Shown here in pieces: positions 1-8,694 of a stretch of DNA of 64,000 nucleotides. Every line of letters starts with the position of its first letter. Position 1 is the first letter of the stretch. The stretch spans positions 1-64,000 of the forward strand of contig NZ_JASZYK010000014.1 of the NCBI RefSeq assembly GCF_030317035.1, written 5' to 3'. Below the pieces are notes generated by a model that saw only the letters and a program-made list of their open reading frames with translations, was not told where the DNA came from and ran no database searches. The DNA is from Variovorax sp. J22G73. Lineage in GTDB: Bacteria > Pseudomonadota > Gammaproteobacteria > Burkholderiales > Burkholderiaceae_C. Both the position numbers and the translations under genes were made by a program.

Positions 1-244
1 GTTCGTAACTCCTGGTCATGCAAGCTCTTCCTTTCAGGATCGAGTGTGTTGCACTTCAGGTTTGAAACCGCCCTTACTTTCTTTTGGCGAAGCAAAAGAA
101 AGTAAGTCGCCCGCCGGGGCGAGTCCCGGCCCCGAAACCAAAATCCCAAAGCCAATCAACGCCCAGCCAAAAAAATCCGCTCAACAGCCCGACCACGCAA
201 GCGCCATTGGGAGTCACAAGGCATGACTTGTAGACTGACGCGCT
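1..244. other. Intergenic start of window
   Basis: No convincing gene was seen here. The stretch holds a long perfect hairpin (listed separately) followed by a GC-rich run with a smaller possible hairpin (CGGGGC pairing with GCCCCG near 114-133). The downstream PLP-enzyme gene has no clear Shine-Dalgarno sequence, and I could not identify its promoter by eye. A 60-residue reading frame crosses the hairpin, but its composition gives no reason to call it a gene. Confidence 0.5.
73..106. repeat. 14-bp perfect inverted repeat, dispersed-repeat type
   Basis: The left arm CTTACTTTCTTTTG (73-86) pairs perfectly with CAAAAGAAAGTAAG (93-106) around the six-base loop GCGAAG. The AT-rich arms stand out against the GC-rich surroundings. 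From memory, hairpins of this sequence recur between genes in Variovorax and related genomes, but no second copy was found in this window. It could act as a terminator or mRNA-stabilising hairpin for a gene to the left of the window. Confidence 0.7.
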
Positions 245-1321
245 ATGCAGCAAACCCCCTCCTCCACAGCCATCACCGACTGGCTAGACAGTGCCATCCG
301 CCGCATCGAGGCCGACTACCAGCGCAGCGCCGATACGCACCTCATCCCCTTGCCGCTGCCCTCGCTGGCCGCCGCCGGCATCGACCTGTACCTGAAAGAC
401 GAGTCCACGCACCCGACCGGCAGCCTGAAGCACCGGCTCGCGCGTTCGCTCTTCCTCTATGCGCTATGCAACGGCTGGGTGCGCGAGGGCACCACCATCG
501 TCGAGGCCTCCAGCGGCTCCACGGCGGTGAGCGAGGCCTACTTCGCGCGGCTGCTGGGCCTGCCCTTCATCGCGGTCATGCCGCGCACCACCTCGCCCGA
601 GAAGGTCGCGCAGATCGCCTTCTACGGCGCGAGCTGCCACTTCGTGGACCATGCGGCGCAGGTGTACGAAGAGGCCCGCGCGCTGGCCGAGCGCACCGGC
701 GGCCACTACATGGACCAGTTCACCTACGCCGAGCGCGCCACCGACTGGCGCGGCAACAACAACATCGCCGAGAGCATGTTCCAGCAGATGGCGCGCGAGC
801 GGCATCCGGTGCCCAAATGGATCGTGGTGGGCGCGGGCACCGGCGGCACCAGCGCGACCATCGGGCGCTACGTGCGCTTTCGCTGCCACGACACGCAGGT
901 GTGCGTGGCCGACCCCGAGGGCTCGGTGTTCTCGGCCTACCACCGCACCGGCGACGCCACGCTCACCGCCGCCGGCTCGCGCATCGAGGGCATCGGCCGA
1001 CCGCGCGTGGAGCCCAGCTTCATCCGCACGCTGGTCGACCGGATGATCGAGGTGCCCAACCTCGACTCGGTGGCCGCGATGCATGCGCTGTCGGCGCTGC
1101 TGGGGCGCAGGGTAGGCCCGTCGACGGGCACCAACTTCGTCGGCATGCTGGCCGTGGCGCGCGAGATGCGCGCGGCCGGCCAGCAGGGCTCCATTCTTTC
1201 GCTGCTGTGCGATGCCGGCGAGCGCTACCTGCCGAGCTACCACGACGCCGCATGGGTGAAGAACGCGTTCGGCGACATCGGCCCCGCGCAGCAGCGCATC
1301 GACGCGCTGGTGGCGGCGTGA
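245..1321 (+). CDS. PLP-dependent cysteine synthase family protein
   Basis: A 358-residue fold-type II PLP enzyme of the cysteine synthase/cystathionine beta-synthase family. The likely Schiff-base lysine is K62 in the motif PTGSLKHR. A substrate loop SSGSTAVSEA follows near residue 90, and the glycine-rich phosphate-binding loop GAGTGGTSATIG lies near residue 198. The length fits single-domain family members; there is no CBS domain. The family does beta-replacement or elimination on serine or cysteine derivatives, but the true substrate cannot be read from sequence. Its stop codon overlaps the next start by one base (TGATG), so the two genes are probably translated together. It need not be the housekeeping CysK or CysM. 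Confidence 0.85.
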   Translation: MQQTPSSTAITDWLDSAIRRIEADYQRSADTHLIPLPLPSLAAAGIDLYLKDESTHPTGSLKHRLARSLFLYALCNGWVREGTTIVEASSGSTAVSEAYFARLLGLPFIAVMPRTTSPEKVAQIAFYGASCHFVDHAAQVYEEARALAERTGGHYMDQFTYAERATDWRGNNNIAESMFQQMARERHPVPKWIVVGAGTGGTSATIGRYVRFRCHDTQVCVADPEGSVFSAYHRTGDATLTAAGSRIEGIGRPRVEPSFIRTLVDRMIEVPNLDSVAAMHALSALLGRRVGPSTGTNFVGMLAVAREMRAAGQQGSILSLLCDAGERYLPSYHDAAWVKNAFGDIGPAQQRIDALVAA

Positions 1322-2406
1322 TGCAGCCCGGGCGCACCTCCTTCGCGCTGTCGCGGCGCGGCCTGCTGCTGGCGGCGCTTGCCGCTCCGGCGCTCGGCCC
1401 TGTCACGGCATGGGCGTTGCCCGAGCGCAGGCTCGAGTTCCCTCGCGACTTCGGCAGCCACCCCGACCTGCACACCGAGTGGTGGTACATCACCGGGCAC
1501 GCGAAGACGCCGGCCGGACGCGAGTTCGGTTTTCAGGTGACCTTCTTCCGCTCGCGCGTCGATGCCGCGCTGGGCATGCGCTCGGCGTTCGCGGCGAAGA
1601 ACCTGGTGTTCGCGCACGCGGCCGTCACCGACCTCGAGGGCCGCGTGCTGCTGCACGACCATCGCATCGCACGCGCCGGCTTCGGCGTGGCCGAGGCCAG
1701 CACCAGCGACACAGACGTGCGCATCCGCGACTGGTCTCTGGTGCGCGAGAACGGCCTCTACATCGCGCGCATTCCGGCCGGCGAGTTCGCGCTCGACCTG
1801 CGCTTCACGCCCACGCAGCCGGTGTTGCTGCAGGGCAAGGCGGGGCTGTCGCGCAAGGGGCCGGACGAATCGCAGGCGAGCTACTACTACAGCGAGCCTC
1901 AGCTGAAGGCGCAGGGCAAGCTGACGCTGAAGGGCCAGGCGTTCGACGTGGGTGGCGCGGCGTGGCTGGACCACGAGTGGAGCGAAGCGCTGATGCACCC
2001 CGAGGCCGTGGGCTGGGACTGGATCGGCATGAACCTGGACGACGGCAGCGCGCTGACGGCCTTTCACCTGCGGCGCAGCGACGGCAGTGCGTTGTGGGGC
2101 GGCGGATCGTTTCGGCCACGCGATGGCGTGGCGCGCATTTTTGCGAACGACGAGGTGCGCTTCGAGGCGCTCAAGTCATGGGACAGCCCGCGCACGCAGG
2201 CCAGGTACCCGACGCAGTGGCGTGTGCAGACGCCAGCAGGTGCGTTCGAGGTGCGGGCGCTGCTCGATGACCAGGAGCTGGACAGCCGTGGCTCTACGGG
2301 CGGGGTGTACTGGGAAGGGGTGAGCGATCTGCTCGATGCGCAAGGCCGGCGCGTGGGGCGGGGGTATCTGGAGATGACGGGGTACGCGGCGCCTCTTCGG
2401 TTGTAG
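1321..2406 (+). CDS. Tat-exported lipocalin-like (CrtC/AttH family) protein
   Basis: A 361-residue protein with a twin-arginine signal peptide (SRRGLLLAALAAPALG, residues about 10-25) followed by the CrtC/AttH-type lipocalin signature HTEWWYITGH near residue 50 and a second conserved block WLDHEWSE in the middle. The family includes carotenoid 1,2-hydratase and AttH-type secreted hydrolases. Most non-phototrophic copies have no proven substrate, and no carotenoid genes are present here. The start is chosen because it overlaps the previous stop (TGATG) and places the Tat motif at the N-terminus. Related genes often sit beside an ABC permease; here the partner is a cysteine-synthase-like gene. 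Confidence 0.8.
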   Translation: MQPGRTSFALSRRGLLLAALAAPALGPVTAWALPERRLEFPRDFGSHPDLHTEWWYITGHAKTPAGREFGFQVTFFRSRVDAALGMRSAFAAKNLVFAHAAVTDLEGRVLLHDHRIARAGFGVAEASTSDTDVRIRDWSLVRENGLYIARIPAGEFALDLRFTPTQPVLLQGKAGLSRKGPDESQASYYYSEPQLKAQGKLTLKGQAFDVGGAAWLDHEWSEALMHPEAVGWDWIGMNLDDGSALTAFHLRRSDGSALWGGGSFRPRDGVARIFANDEVRFEALKSWDSPRTQARYPTQWRVQTPAGAFEVRALLDDQELDSRGSTGGVYWEGVSDLLDAQGRRVGRGYLEMTGYAAPLRL

Positions 2407-2428
2407 CGCTTGTTCCTGCTGCTGCCCG

Positions 2429-2444
2429 GGGCGCGATCGCGCCC
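2429..2444. terminator. Palindrome between convergent genes, possible terminator
   Basis: A 16-bp perfect palindrome, GGGCGCGATCGCGCCC, lies in the 69-bp gap between the lipocalin gene and the end of the liv operon, which are transcribed towards each other. It could fold as a hairpin in either transcript, but no T-run follows on either side, so intrinsic termination is only a possibility. Confidence 0.35.
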
Positions 2445-2475
2445 TGAGCAACGGCCACGACCCCGCCGACAGCGC

Positions 2476-3483
2476 TCAGTGCGACTTGCCCGATGCGCCC
2501 TTGCGCCGCTCGATGAACGCAATGATCTCGCCCATGATCCCCTTGCGGAAGGCCAGCACGCAGATCACGAAGATCAGCCCCGTCACCATGGTCACCGACT
2601 CGCCCAGCGTGTTGAACCAGTCGACCGTGGTGATGCGCGCGAGCAGGTTGCCCAGTTCGCCGATCTTGTTCTCCAGCAGCACCACCACCGCCGAACCCAC
2701 CAGCGGGCCCGAGAGCGTTCCCAGCCCGCCCACCAGCGTCATCAGGATGACCTGGCCCGAGGCGGTCCAGTGCACGTCCGACAGCGTGGCGAAGCCCAGC
2801 ACCAGCGTCTTGAGCGAACCGGCCAGGCCCGACAGCGCCGCCGAGATCACGAAGGCCAGCAGCTTGAAGCGGCTCACGTCGTAGCCCAGCGACAGCGCGC
2901 GCGGCTCGTTCTCCTTGATGCCCTTGAGCACCTGCCCGAAAGGCGAGTGGATGGTGCGCACGATCAGCAGGAAAGCCAGCACGACCACGACCAGCGCCAC
3001 GTAGTACATCGTGAGGTCGTTCGACAGGTCGATGAGCCCGAACAGCTTGCCGCGCGGCACGCCCTGCAGGCCGTCTTCGCCGCCCGTGAACTTGGCCTGC
3101 AGCGCGACGAAGAACATCATCTGCGCGAGCGCCAGCGTGATCATCGCGAAGTAGATGCCCTGCCGGCGAATGGCCAGCACGCCGAAGATCCAGCCCAGGA
3201 AGCCGCCCGCCAGCGTGCCCGCGATGAGGCCCAGCTCGGGCGTGAGGCCCCACACCTTCATGGCGTGGCCCGCGACGTAGGCGGAGCCGCCCAGGAAGGC
3301 CGCGTGCCCGAAGGACAGCAGGCCGGTAAAGCCCAGCAGCAGGTTGAACGCCGCCGCGAACAGCGCGAAGCACATCAGCTTCATCACGAACACCGGGTAG
3401 GCGCCGAAGAACGGCGCCAGGATGAGCGCGACCAGCAGCAGGCCGTAGACGACGGTGGAGATTTTCTTCATGTTCAGGTTCAT
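2476..3483 (-). CDS. livM: Branched-chain amino acid ABC transporter permease LivM
   Basis: A 335-residue inner-membrane permease of the LivM family. It has many hydrophobic segments and the family block GFTGLLSFGHAAFLGGSAY near residue 50. It pairs with LivH to form the channel of a LIV/HAAT-type importer. It is the last gene of a six-gene operon, 13 bases after livH. The start shown is upstream of a second methionine (MKKIS, 12 bases inside), which could be the true start. The substrate class is inferred from the family and the neighbouring binding proteins; such transporters also take urea, amides or aromatic acids. Confidence 0.9.
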   Translation of the reverse strand: MNLNMKKISTVVYGLLLVALILAPFFGAYPVFVMKLMCFALFAAAFNLLLGFTGLLSFGHAAFLGGSAYVAGHAMKVWGLTPELGLIAGTLAGGFLGWIFGVLAIRRQGIYFAMITLALAQMMFFVALQAKFTGGEDGLQGVPRGKLFGLIDLSNDLTMYYVALVVVVLAFLLIVRTIHSPFGQVLKGIKENEPRALSLGYDVSRFKLLAFVISAALSGLAGSLKTLVLGFATLSDVHWTASGQVILMTLVGGLGTLSGPLVGSAVVVLLENKIGELGNLLARITTVDWFNTLGESVTMVTGLIFVICVLAFRKGIMGEIIAFIERRKGASGKSH

Positions 3484-3496
3484 GGTGCCGCTCGCC

Positions 3497-4372
3497 TTAC
3501 TTCTCTTTGCCGAACAGGCCGGCGGGGCGAATCAACAGCACGATGACCATGATCACGAACACAACCGTAGACGAAGCCTCTGGATAGAAAACCTTGGTGA
3601 AGCCCTCGATCACGCCCAGCCCCAGGCCCGTGAGGATGGCGCCCATGATCGAGCCCATGCCGCCGATGACGACCACCGCGAACACCACGATGATGAGGTT
3701 CTGCCCCATCAGCGGCGACACCTGGATCACCGGCGCGGCGAGCACGCCGGCGAACGCCGCGAGGCCCGCGCCGAAGGCGTAGGTCAGCGTGATCATCAGC
3801 GGCACGTTCACGCCGAAGGCCTCCACCAGCCGCGGGTTCTCGGTGCCGGCGCGCAGGTAGGCGCCCAGGCGCGTCTTCTCGATCACGTACCAGGTGGCGA
3901 AGCACACCACCAGCGAAGCCACGACGACCCAGGCGCGGTAGTTGGGCAGCACCATGAAGCCGAGGTCGGTGGCGCTCGACAGCGCCTCGGGCGCGTCGTA
4001 GGGCAGCCCCGACACGCCGTACACCGAGCGGAACACGCCCTCGATCAGCAGCGTGAGGCCCAGCGTGAGCAGCAGGCCGTAGAGGTGGTCGAGCTTGTAG
4101 ATCCAGCGCAGCAGCAGCCGCTCGATGAGCACGCCGAACAGGCCGATGACGATGGGCGCCGCGATCAGCATCACCCAGTAGTTGATGCCGAGGTACTCCA
4201 TGGCCATCCAGGTGAGGACGGCACCGAGCATGAACAGCGCGCCGTGCGCGAAGTTGATGACGTTGAGCAGGCCGAAGATCACCGCGAGCCCAAGGCTCAG
4301 GATGGCATAGAACGAGCCGTTCACCAGCCCCAGGAGGAGCTGGCTCAGCAGGCCGGGAAGGGAAATGGTCAT
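3497..4372 (-). CDS. livH: Branched-chain amino acid ABC transporter permease LivH
   Basis: A 291-residue LivH-type permease. It carries the typical N-terminal block NVINFAHGALFMLGAVL (about residues 37-53) and several hydrophobic helices, and matches the usual family length. It heterodimerises with LivM and receives substrate from the LivK-type proteins encoded just upstream. It starts 42 bases after the second binding-protein gene and ends 13 bases before livM, consistent with one transcript. Confidence 0.92.
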   Translation of the reverse strand: MTISLPGLLSQLLLGLVNGSFYAILSLGLAVIFGLLNVINFAHGALFMLGAVLTWMAMEYLGINYWVMLIAAPIVIGLFGVLIERLLLRWIYKLDHLYGLLLTLGLTLLIEGVFRSVYGVSGLPYDAPEALSSATDLGFMVLPNYRAWVVVASLVVCFATWYVIEKTRLGAYLRAGTENPRLVEAFGVNVPLMITLTYAFGAGLAAFAGVLAAPVIQVSPLMGQNLIIVVFAVVVIGGMGSIMGAILTGLGLGVIEGFTKVFYPEASSTVVFVIMVIVLLIRPAGLFGKEK

Positions 4373-4414
4373 AGGCGTTTCAACGAACCCGGGCGCCGGG
4401 GCGCCCGTGAAAAA

Positions 4415-5611
4415 TCACTTCCAGAGGGCGCACTTGCTCTCGGCCTTCGTCGTGTACACGTCCTCGCCCTTGAGCTTCTGGACCACCTTGTAGTAGTCCC
4501 ACGGCTGCTTCGACTCGGCCGGCGACTTCACCTGCATGAGGTACATGTCGTGCACGAAGCGGCCGTCCTCGCGCACCACGCCCTTGGCGTAGAAGTCGTC
4601 GATGGGGGTCTTCTTGATCTGCGCCATGACCGTGTCTGCGTCGGTGCTCTTGGCGGCCTGCACGGCCTTCAGGTAGGTCATGGTGGCCGAGTAGTCGGCG
4701 GCCTGGATGTCGGTGGGCATGCGCTTGGTCTTGTCGAAGAACTTCTTGCCGAAGGCGCGCGTCTTGTCGTCCAGGTTCCAGTCCCAGCTGGTGGTGAGCA
4801 GCAGGCCCTCGGTGTTCTTCAGGCCCAGGCTGTGCACGTCGGTCACGAAGACCAGCAGGCCGACCATCTTCATGGTCTTGGTGATGCCGAATTCCTTCGC
4901 GGCCTTGATGGCGTTGATGGTGTCGCCGCCCGCGTTGGCCAGCGCCAGCACCTGCGCCTTGGAGTTCTGCGCCTGCAGCAGGAACGACGAGAAGTCCGAC
5001 GTGTTCAGTGGGTGCTTCACGCTGCCCACCACGGTGCCGCCTTTCTCCTTGACCACCTTGGACGCATCGGCTTCCAGCGCCTGGCCGAAGGCGTAGTCGG
5101 CCGTCAGGAAGTACCAGCTCTTGTCGCCGCGCGCGATGACCGCGCTGCCGGTGCCCTTGGCCAGCGCCACGGTGTCGTAGGCGTAGTGCACGGTGTAGGG
5201 CGAGCACTGCTCGTTGGTGAGCGCCGAGCTGCCCGCGCCGTTGACGATGAACACGCGCTTCTTCTCCTGCGCCACCTTGGCCATGGCCAGGCCTGTGCCC
5301 GAGCTGGTGCCGCCGAACAGCATCGTCAGGCCCTGCGTGTCGATCCACTCGCGCGCCTTGGAGGCGGCGATGTCGGCCTTGTTCTGGTGGTCGGCCTGCA
5401 GCAGCTCGATGGGCATGCCGTTGACCTTGCCGCCGAAGTCGTCGATGGCCATCTGGATGGCGAGGGCGCCGTTCTTGCCCTCCACGTCCGCGTAGAGGCT
5501 CGACATGTCGGTGATGAAGCCGATCTTGACCTTGTCCTGCGCCTGCGCGGCGCCGGCCGCCATCAGGCAGGTGGCGACGAGGCAGGCGGAGGCGATGAGC
5601 GTGCGTTTCAT
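4415..5611 (-). CDS. Periplasmic branched-chain amino acid-binding protein (copy 2)
   Basis: A 398-residue type I periplasmic binding protein (Leu/Ile/Val-binding family) with a signal peptide ending AAGAAQA before QDKVKIGF. It should capture substrate for the LivHM channel. It is a close paralogue of the binding protein encoded immediately upstream: same length, roughly three-quarters identical by eye, with matching blocks such as ADHQNKADIAASKAREW and TNEQCSPYT. This points to tandem duplication followed by divergence. The ligand cannot be fixed from sequence. Confidence 0.9.
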   Translation of the reverse strand: MKRTLIASACLVATCLMAAGAAQAQDKVKIGFITDMSSLYADVEGKNGALAIQMAIDDFGGKVNGMPIELLQADHQNKADIAASKAREWIDTQGLTMLFGGTSSGTGLAMAKVAQEKKRVFIVNGAGSSALTNEQCSPYTVHYAYDTVALAKGTGSAVIARGDKSWYFLTADYAFGQALEADASKVVKEKGGTVVGSVKHPLNTSDFSSFLLQAQNSKAQVLALANAGGDTINAIKAAKEFGITKTMKMVGLLVFVTDVHSLGLKNTEGLLLTTSWDWNLDDKTRAFGKKFFDKTKRMPTDIQAADYSATMTYLKAVQAAKSTDADTVMAQIKKTPIDDFYAKGVVREDGRFVHDMYLMQVKSPAESKQPWDYYKVVQKLKGEDVYTTKAESKCALWK

Positions 5612-5697
5612 GGAAGGGTTCTCCTCGTTGGCTTCGGTGGTGGCTTGGGTGGTGGTGTCTGCGCGGGGGTCAGCGGTCTATGCCGTTTATTTGCCGC

Positions 5698-6894
5698 TTA
5701 TTTCCAGGCGGCGCACTTGGTCTCGGCCTTGGTCGTGAAGACCTGGTCGCCCGGCAGCGTCTTGAGCACCTTCAGGTAGTCCCAGGGCTTCTTCGACTCG
5801 GCGGGCGACTTCACCTCGACCAGGTACATGTCGTGGATGAAGCTGCCGTCGGCGCGGATCTGGCCCTTGCCGTAGAAGTCGTCGATCTTGGTGCTCTTGA
5901 GCTGCGCCATCACCTTGTCGGAGTCGGTGGTCTTGGCGGCGGCCACGGCCTTCAGGTAGGTCATGGTGGCCGAGTAGTCGGCGGCCTGCACGTCGGTGGG
6001 CATGCGCTTGGTCTTCTCGAAGAAGCGGTTGGCGAACTTGCGCGACTCGTCGTTCAGGTCCCAGTACCAGCTGGTGGTGTGCAGCAGGCCTTCGGTGTTC
6101 TTCAGGCCCAGGCTGTGGATGTCGCTCAGGAAGACCAGCAGGCCGGCGGTCTTCATGGTCTTGTTGATGCCGAACTCCTTCGCCGCCTTGATGGAGTTGA
6201 TGGTGTCGCCGCCCGCGTTGGCCAGGCCCAGGATCTGCGCCTTCGAGTTCTGCGCCTGCAGCAGGAACGAGGAGAAGTCCGATGCGTTCAGCGGATGGCG
6301 CACCGCGCCCACCACCGTGCCGCCCTTTTCTTTCACGACCTTGGTGGTGTCGGCTTCCAGCGCGTGGCCGAAGGCGTAGTCCGCCGTCAGGAAGAACCAG
6401 CTCTTGCCGCCGCGGTCGACCACCGCGGCGCCCGTGCCCTTGGCCAGCGCCACGGTGTCGTAGGCGTAGTGGATGGTGTACGGGCTGCACTGCTCGTTGG
6501 TGAGCACCGAGCTGCCCGCGCCGTTGTTGAAGTACACGCGCTTCTTTTCTTCGGCCACCTTGGCCGTGGCCAGCGCCACGCCCGAGTTGGTGCCGCCGAA
6601 GATCATCGTCACGCCGGCCGTGTCGACCCACTCGCGCGCCTTCGAGGCGGCGATGTCGGCCTTGTTCTGGTGGTCGGCCACCAGCAGCTCGATCGGCTGG
6701 CCCAGCGCCTTGCCGCCGAAGTCGTCGATGGCCATCTGGATGGCCGTGGCGCCGCCCTTGCCTTCGAGGTCGGCGTACAGGCTCGACAGGTCGGTGACAA
6801 AGCCGATCTTCACTTTTTCCTGTGCCTGCGCGGCGCCCGCGCCGAGCGCGAGGATGCCGATGGCGGTAGCGACGAGGCCGATTTTCTTGTTCAT
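5698..6894 (-). CDS. Periplasmic branched-chain amino acid-binding protein (copy 1)
   Basis: A 398-residue LivK-family periplasmic binding protein with a signal peptide (MNKKIGLVATAIGI..., cleavage after GAAQA). A good ribosome-binding site, AGGAGA, sits about 9 bases before the ATG. It is the upstream member of a tandem pair with the next gene. Two binding proteins in one liv operon probably widen the ligand range of a single LivFGHM core, as E. coli does with LivJ and LivK. It lies 70 bases after livF. Confidence 0.9.
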   Translation of the reverse strand: MNKKIGLVATAIGILALGAGAAQAQEKVKIGFVTDLSSLYADLEGKGGATAIQMAIDDFGGKALGQPIELLVADHQNKADIAASKAREWVDTAGVTMIFGGTNSGVALATAKVAEEKKRVYFNNGAGSSVLTNEQCSPYTIHYAYDTVALAKGTGAAVVDRGGKSWFFLTADYAFGHALEADTTKVVKEKGGTVVGAVRHPLNASDFSSFLLQAQNSKAQILGLANAGGDTINSIKAAKEFGINKTMKTAGLLVFLSDIHSLGLKNTEGLLHTTSWYWDLNDESRKFANRFFEKTKRMPTDVQAADYSATMTYLKAVAAAKTTDSDKVMAQLKSTKIDDFYGKGQIRADGSFIHDMYLVEVKSPAESKKPWDYLKVLKTLPGDQVFTTKAETKCAAWK

Positions 6895-6964
6895 GGTGTT
6901 GTCTCCTGGAGGAATCTTTGTGGGATGGGAGTGAGGTCTTGTGGACGTTTCTTTTTTTCTCTTC

Positions 6965-7672
6965 TCAGACGCCCAGCAGCTCGGTGAGCACGGGCATCTT
7001 GGCTTCGAGCTCCGCGGCGCCGAACTTCTCGACGATGCGGCCGTGCTCCATCACGTAGAAGCGGTCGGCCAGCGGCGCGGCGAAGCGGAAGTTCTGCTCC
7101 ACCATCACGATGGTGTAGCCCTTGGCGCGCAGCGTGGTGATCATGCGGGCCAGCGCCTGCACGATGACCGGCGCCAGGCCTTCGGAAATCTCGTCGAGCA
7201 GCAGCAGCTTGGCGCCCGTGCGCAGGATGCGCGCCACCGCCAGCATCTGCTGCTCGCCGCCCGACAGGCGCGTGCCCTGGCTGTGGCGGCGCTCGGCCAG
7301 GTTGGGGAACATGGCGTAGATCTCTTCGACCGACATGCCCTGCCCGCCCCCTTTGAGCTCCGGCGGCAGCAGCAGGTTTTCTTCGCACGAGAGGCTGGCG
7401 AAGATGCCGCGCTCTTCCGGGCAATAGCCGATGCCCAGATGGGCGATGCGGTGCGTCGGCATGCCGATGGTCTCTTTGCCGTTGACCTCGATGCTGCCCT
7501 TGCGCGCGCCCGTCAGGCCCATGATGGCGCGCAGCGTGGTGGTGCGGCCTGCGCCGTTGCGCCCCAGCAGCGTGACGACCTCGCCCGGCTGCACGACCAT
7601 GTCGACGCCGTGCAGCACGTGCGATTCGCCGTACCAGGCTTGCAGGCCCTTGATTTCGAGTGCGGCGGTCAT
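6965..7672 (-). CDS. livF: Branched-chain amino acid ABC transporter ATP-binding protein LivF
   Basis: A 235-residue ABC ATPase of the LivF family. The signature RLSGGEQQM and Walker B LLLLDEISEGL are intact. The Walker A loop reads GRNGAGRTTT, with arginine (R43) where the consensus has lysine; this is clear from the codon CGC. The start is placed at MTAALEIKG, one base after the livG stop, because the upstream extension in frame is livG DNA read out of frame. LivF pairs with LivG to drive transport through LivHM. Confidence 0.92.
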   Translation of the reverse strand: MTAALEIKGLQAWYGESHVLHGVDMVVQPGEVVTLLGRNGAGRTTTLRAIMGLTGARKGSIEVNGKETIGMPTHRIAHLGIGYCPEERGIFASLSCEENLLLPPELKGGGQGMSVEEIYAMFPNLAERRHSQGTRLSGGEQQMLAVARILRTGAKLLLLDEISEGLAPVIVQALARMITTLRAKGYTIVMVEQNFRFAAPLADRFYVMEHGRIVEKFGAAELEAKMPVLTELLGV

Positions 7673-7673
7673 G

Positions 7674-8444
7674 TCAGTGGGCGCCCTGCATTTCGCCGTC
7701 GGTGGTGCCCATGTAGGCCTCCATGACCTGCGGATTCTTCGAGACCTCGGCGTACGGGCCCTCGGCCAGCACCGCGCCGCGCTGCAGCACCGTGATGGTG
7801 TCGGCAATGGTCGACACCACGCTCATGTTGTGCTCCACCATGAGGATGGTGCGGCCCGCGGACACGCGCTTGATGAGCTCGGCCACGCGGTGCACGTCTT
7901 CGTGGCCCATGCCCTGCGTGGGTTCATCGAGCAGCATCAGCTCGGGCTCCATGGCCAGCGTGGTCGCGATCTCGAGCGCGCGCTTGCGGCCATAGGGAAG
8001 GTTCACGGTCTGCTCGTCGGCGAGCTCCTCGAGGCCCACTTCGGCCAGCAGTTCGCGCGCGCGTGCATCGAGCGGCTTGAGCGACTTCTCGCTCTTCCAG
8101 AAGTGGTACGAGGTGCCCAGGCGGCGCTGCAGGCCCAGGCGCACATTTTCCAGCAGCGTGAGGTGCGGGAACACGGCCGAGATCTGGAACGAGCGGATGA
8201 TGCCGCGCCGCGCGATCTGCGCGGGGCGCTCGCCCGTGATGTCCTGGCCGTTGAAGAGGATCGTGCCGGTGGTCGGCTCGAGGAACTTCGTCAGCAGGTT
8301 GAAGCAGGTCGTCTTGCCCGCGCCGTTGGGACCGATGAGCGCGTGAATGGAGCCGCGCACCACCGACAGGTTGACCTTGCTGACCGCGGTGAACCCTTTG
8401 AATTCCTTGGTGAGCTGGCGTGTTTCGAGAATGACGTCGCTCAT
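7674..8444 (-). CDS. livG: Branched-chain amino acid ABC transporter ATP-binding protein LivG
   Basis: A 256-residue LivG-family ATPase with a normal Walker A (GPNGAGKTT), a LivG-type signature region PYGRKRALEIATTLA and Walker B LMLLDEPTQGM. It is the first gene of the liv operon, so the promoter should lie in the 250 bases upstream. The start at MSDVILETRQL is preferred over upstream in-frame codons because it matches the usual N-terminus of the family. Confidence 0.92.
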   Translation of the reverse strand: MSDVILETRQLTKEFKGFTAVSKVNLSVVRGSIHALIGPNGAGKTTCFNLLTKFLEPTTGTILFNGQDITGERPAQIARRGIIRSFQISAVFPHLTLLENVRLGLQRRLGTSYHFWKSEKSLKPLDARARELLAEVGLEELADEQTVNLPYGRKRALEIATTLAMEPELMLLDEPTQGMGHEDVHRVAELIKRVSAGRTILMVEHNMSVVSTIADTITVLQRGAVLAEGPYAEVSKNPQVMEAYMGTTDGEMQGAH

Positions 8445-8694
8445 CTCGCGAAGTCGCCCGGATGCGGAAGAAGAAAGTCGGTCATGCGGTCCATCTGAAT
8501 TCGCCACTACCGGGCGCGGACTGATTGTTGGTGGGCGTTCCGCGCTTGGATACTGGGGCAAATGCCTATGCTGCAGTGCAACCATGCATGGCCCGGCTTG
8601 AGCTGTTCAGAGGGACTGTCGTCGCAACGACAAACGGTCGATGCAACGCCTTGCCTGCCTTGGGCGGCATGCAGATGACTGTAGCCGCCGGTGT
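8445..8694. other. Intergenic region upstream of the liv operon
   Basis: This gap lies between the DUF4123 gene and livG, both on the minus strand. It should hold the liv promoter and any terminator for the vgrG-DUF4123 pair. A short inverted repeat, TGTCGT (8617-8622) with ACGACA (8627-8632), could be an operator or weak terminator. I saw no consensus promoter and no recognisable remnant of a type VI effector gene. Confidence 0.45.

Noticed and set aside
223..1320. An in-frame extension upstream of the lipocalin gene
   Set aside because: It lies inside the PLP-enzyme gene in another frame and would hide the Tat signal; the TGATG overlap start is better.
3455..5779. A 774-residue open frame antisense to the liv permease and binding-protein genes
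   Set aside because: Same reason: low-complexity translation opposite clear family members.
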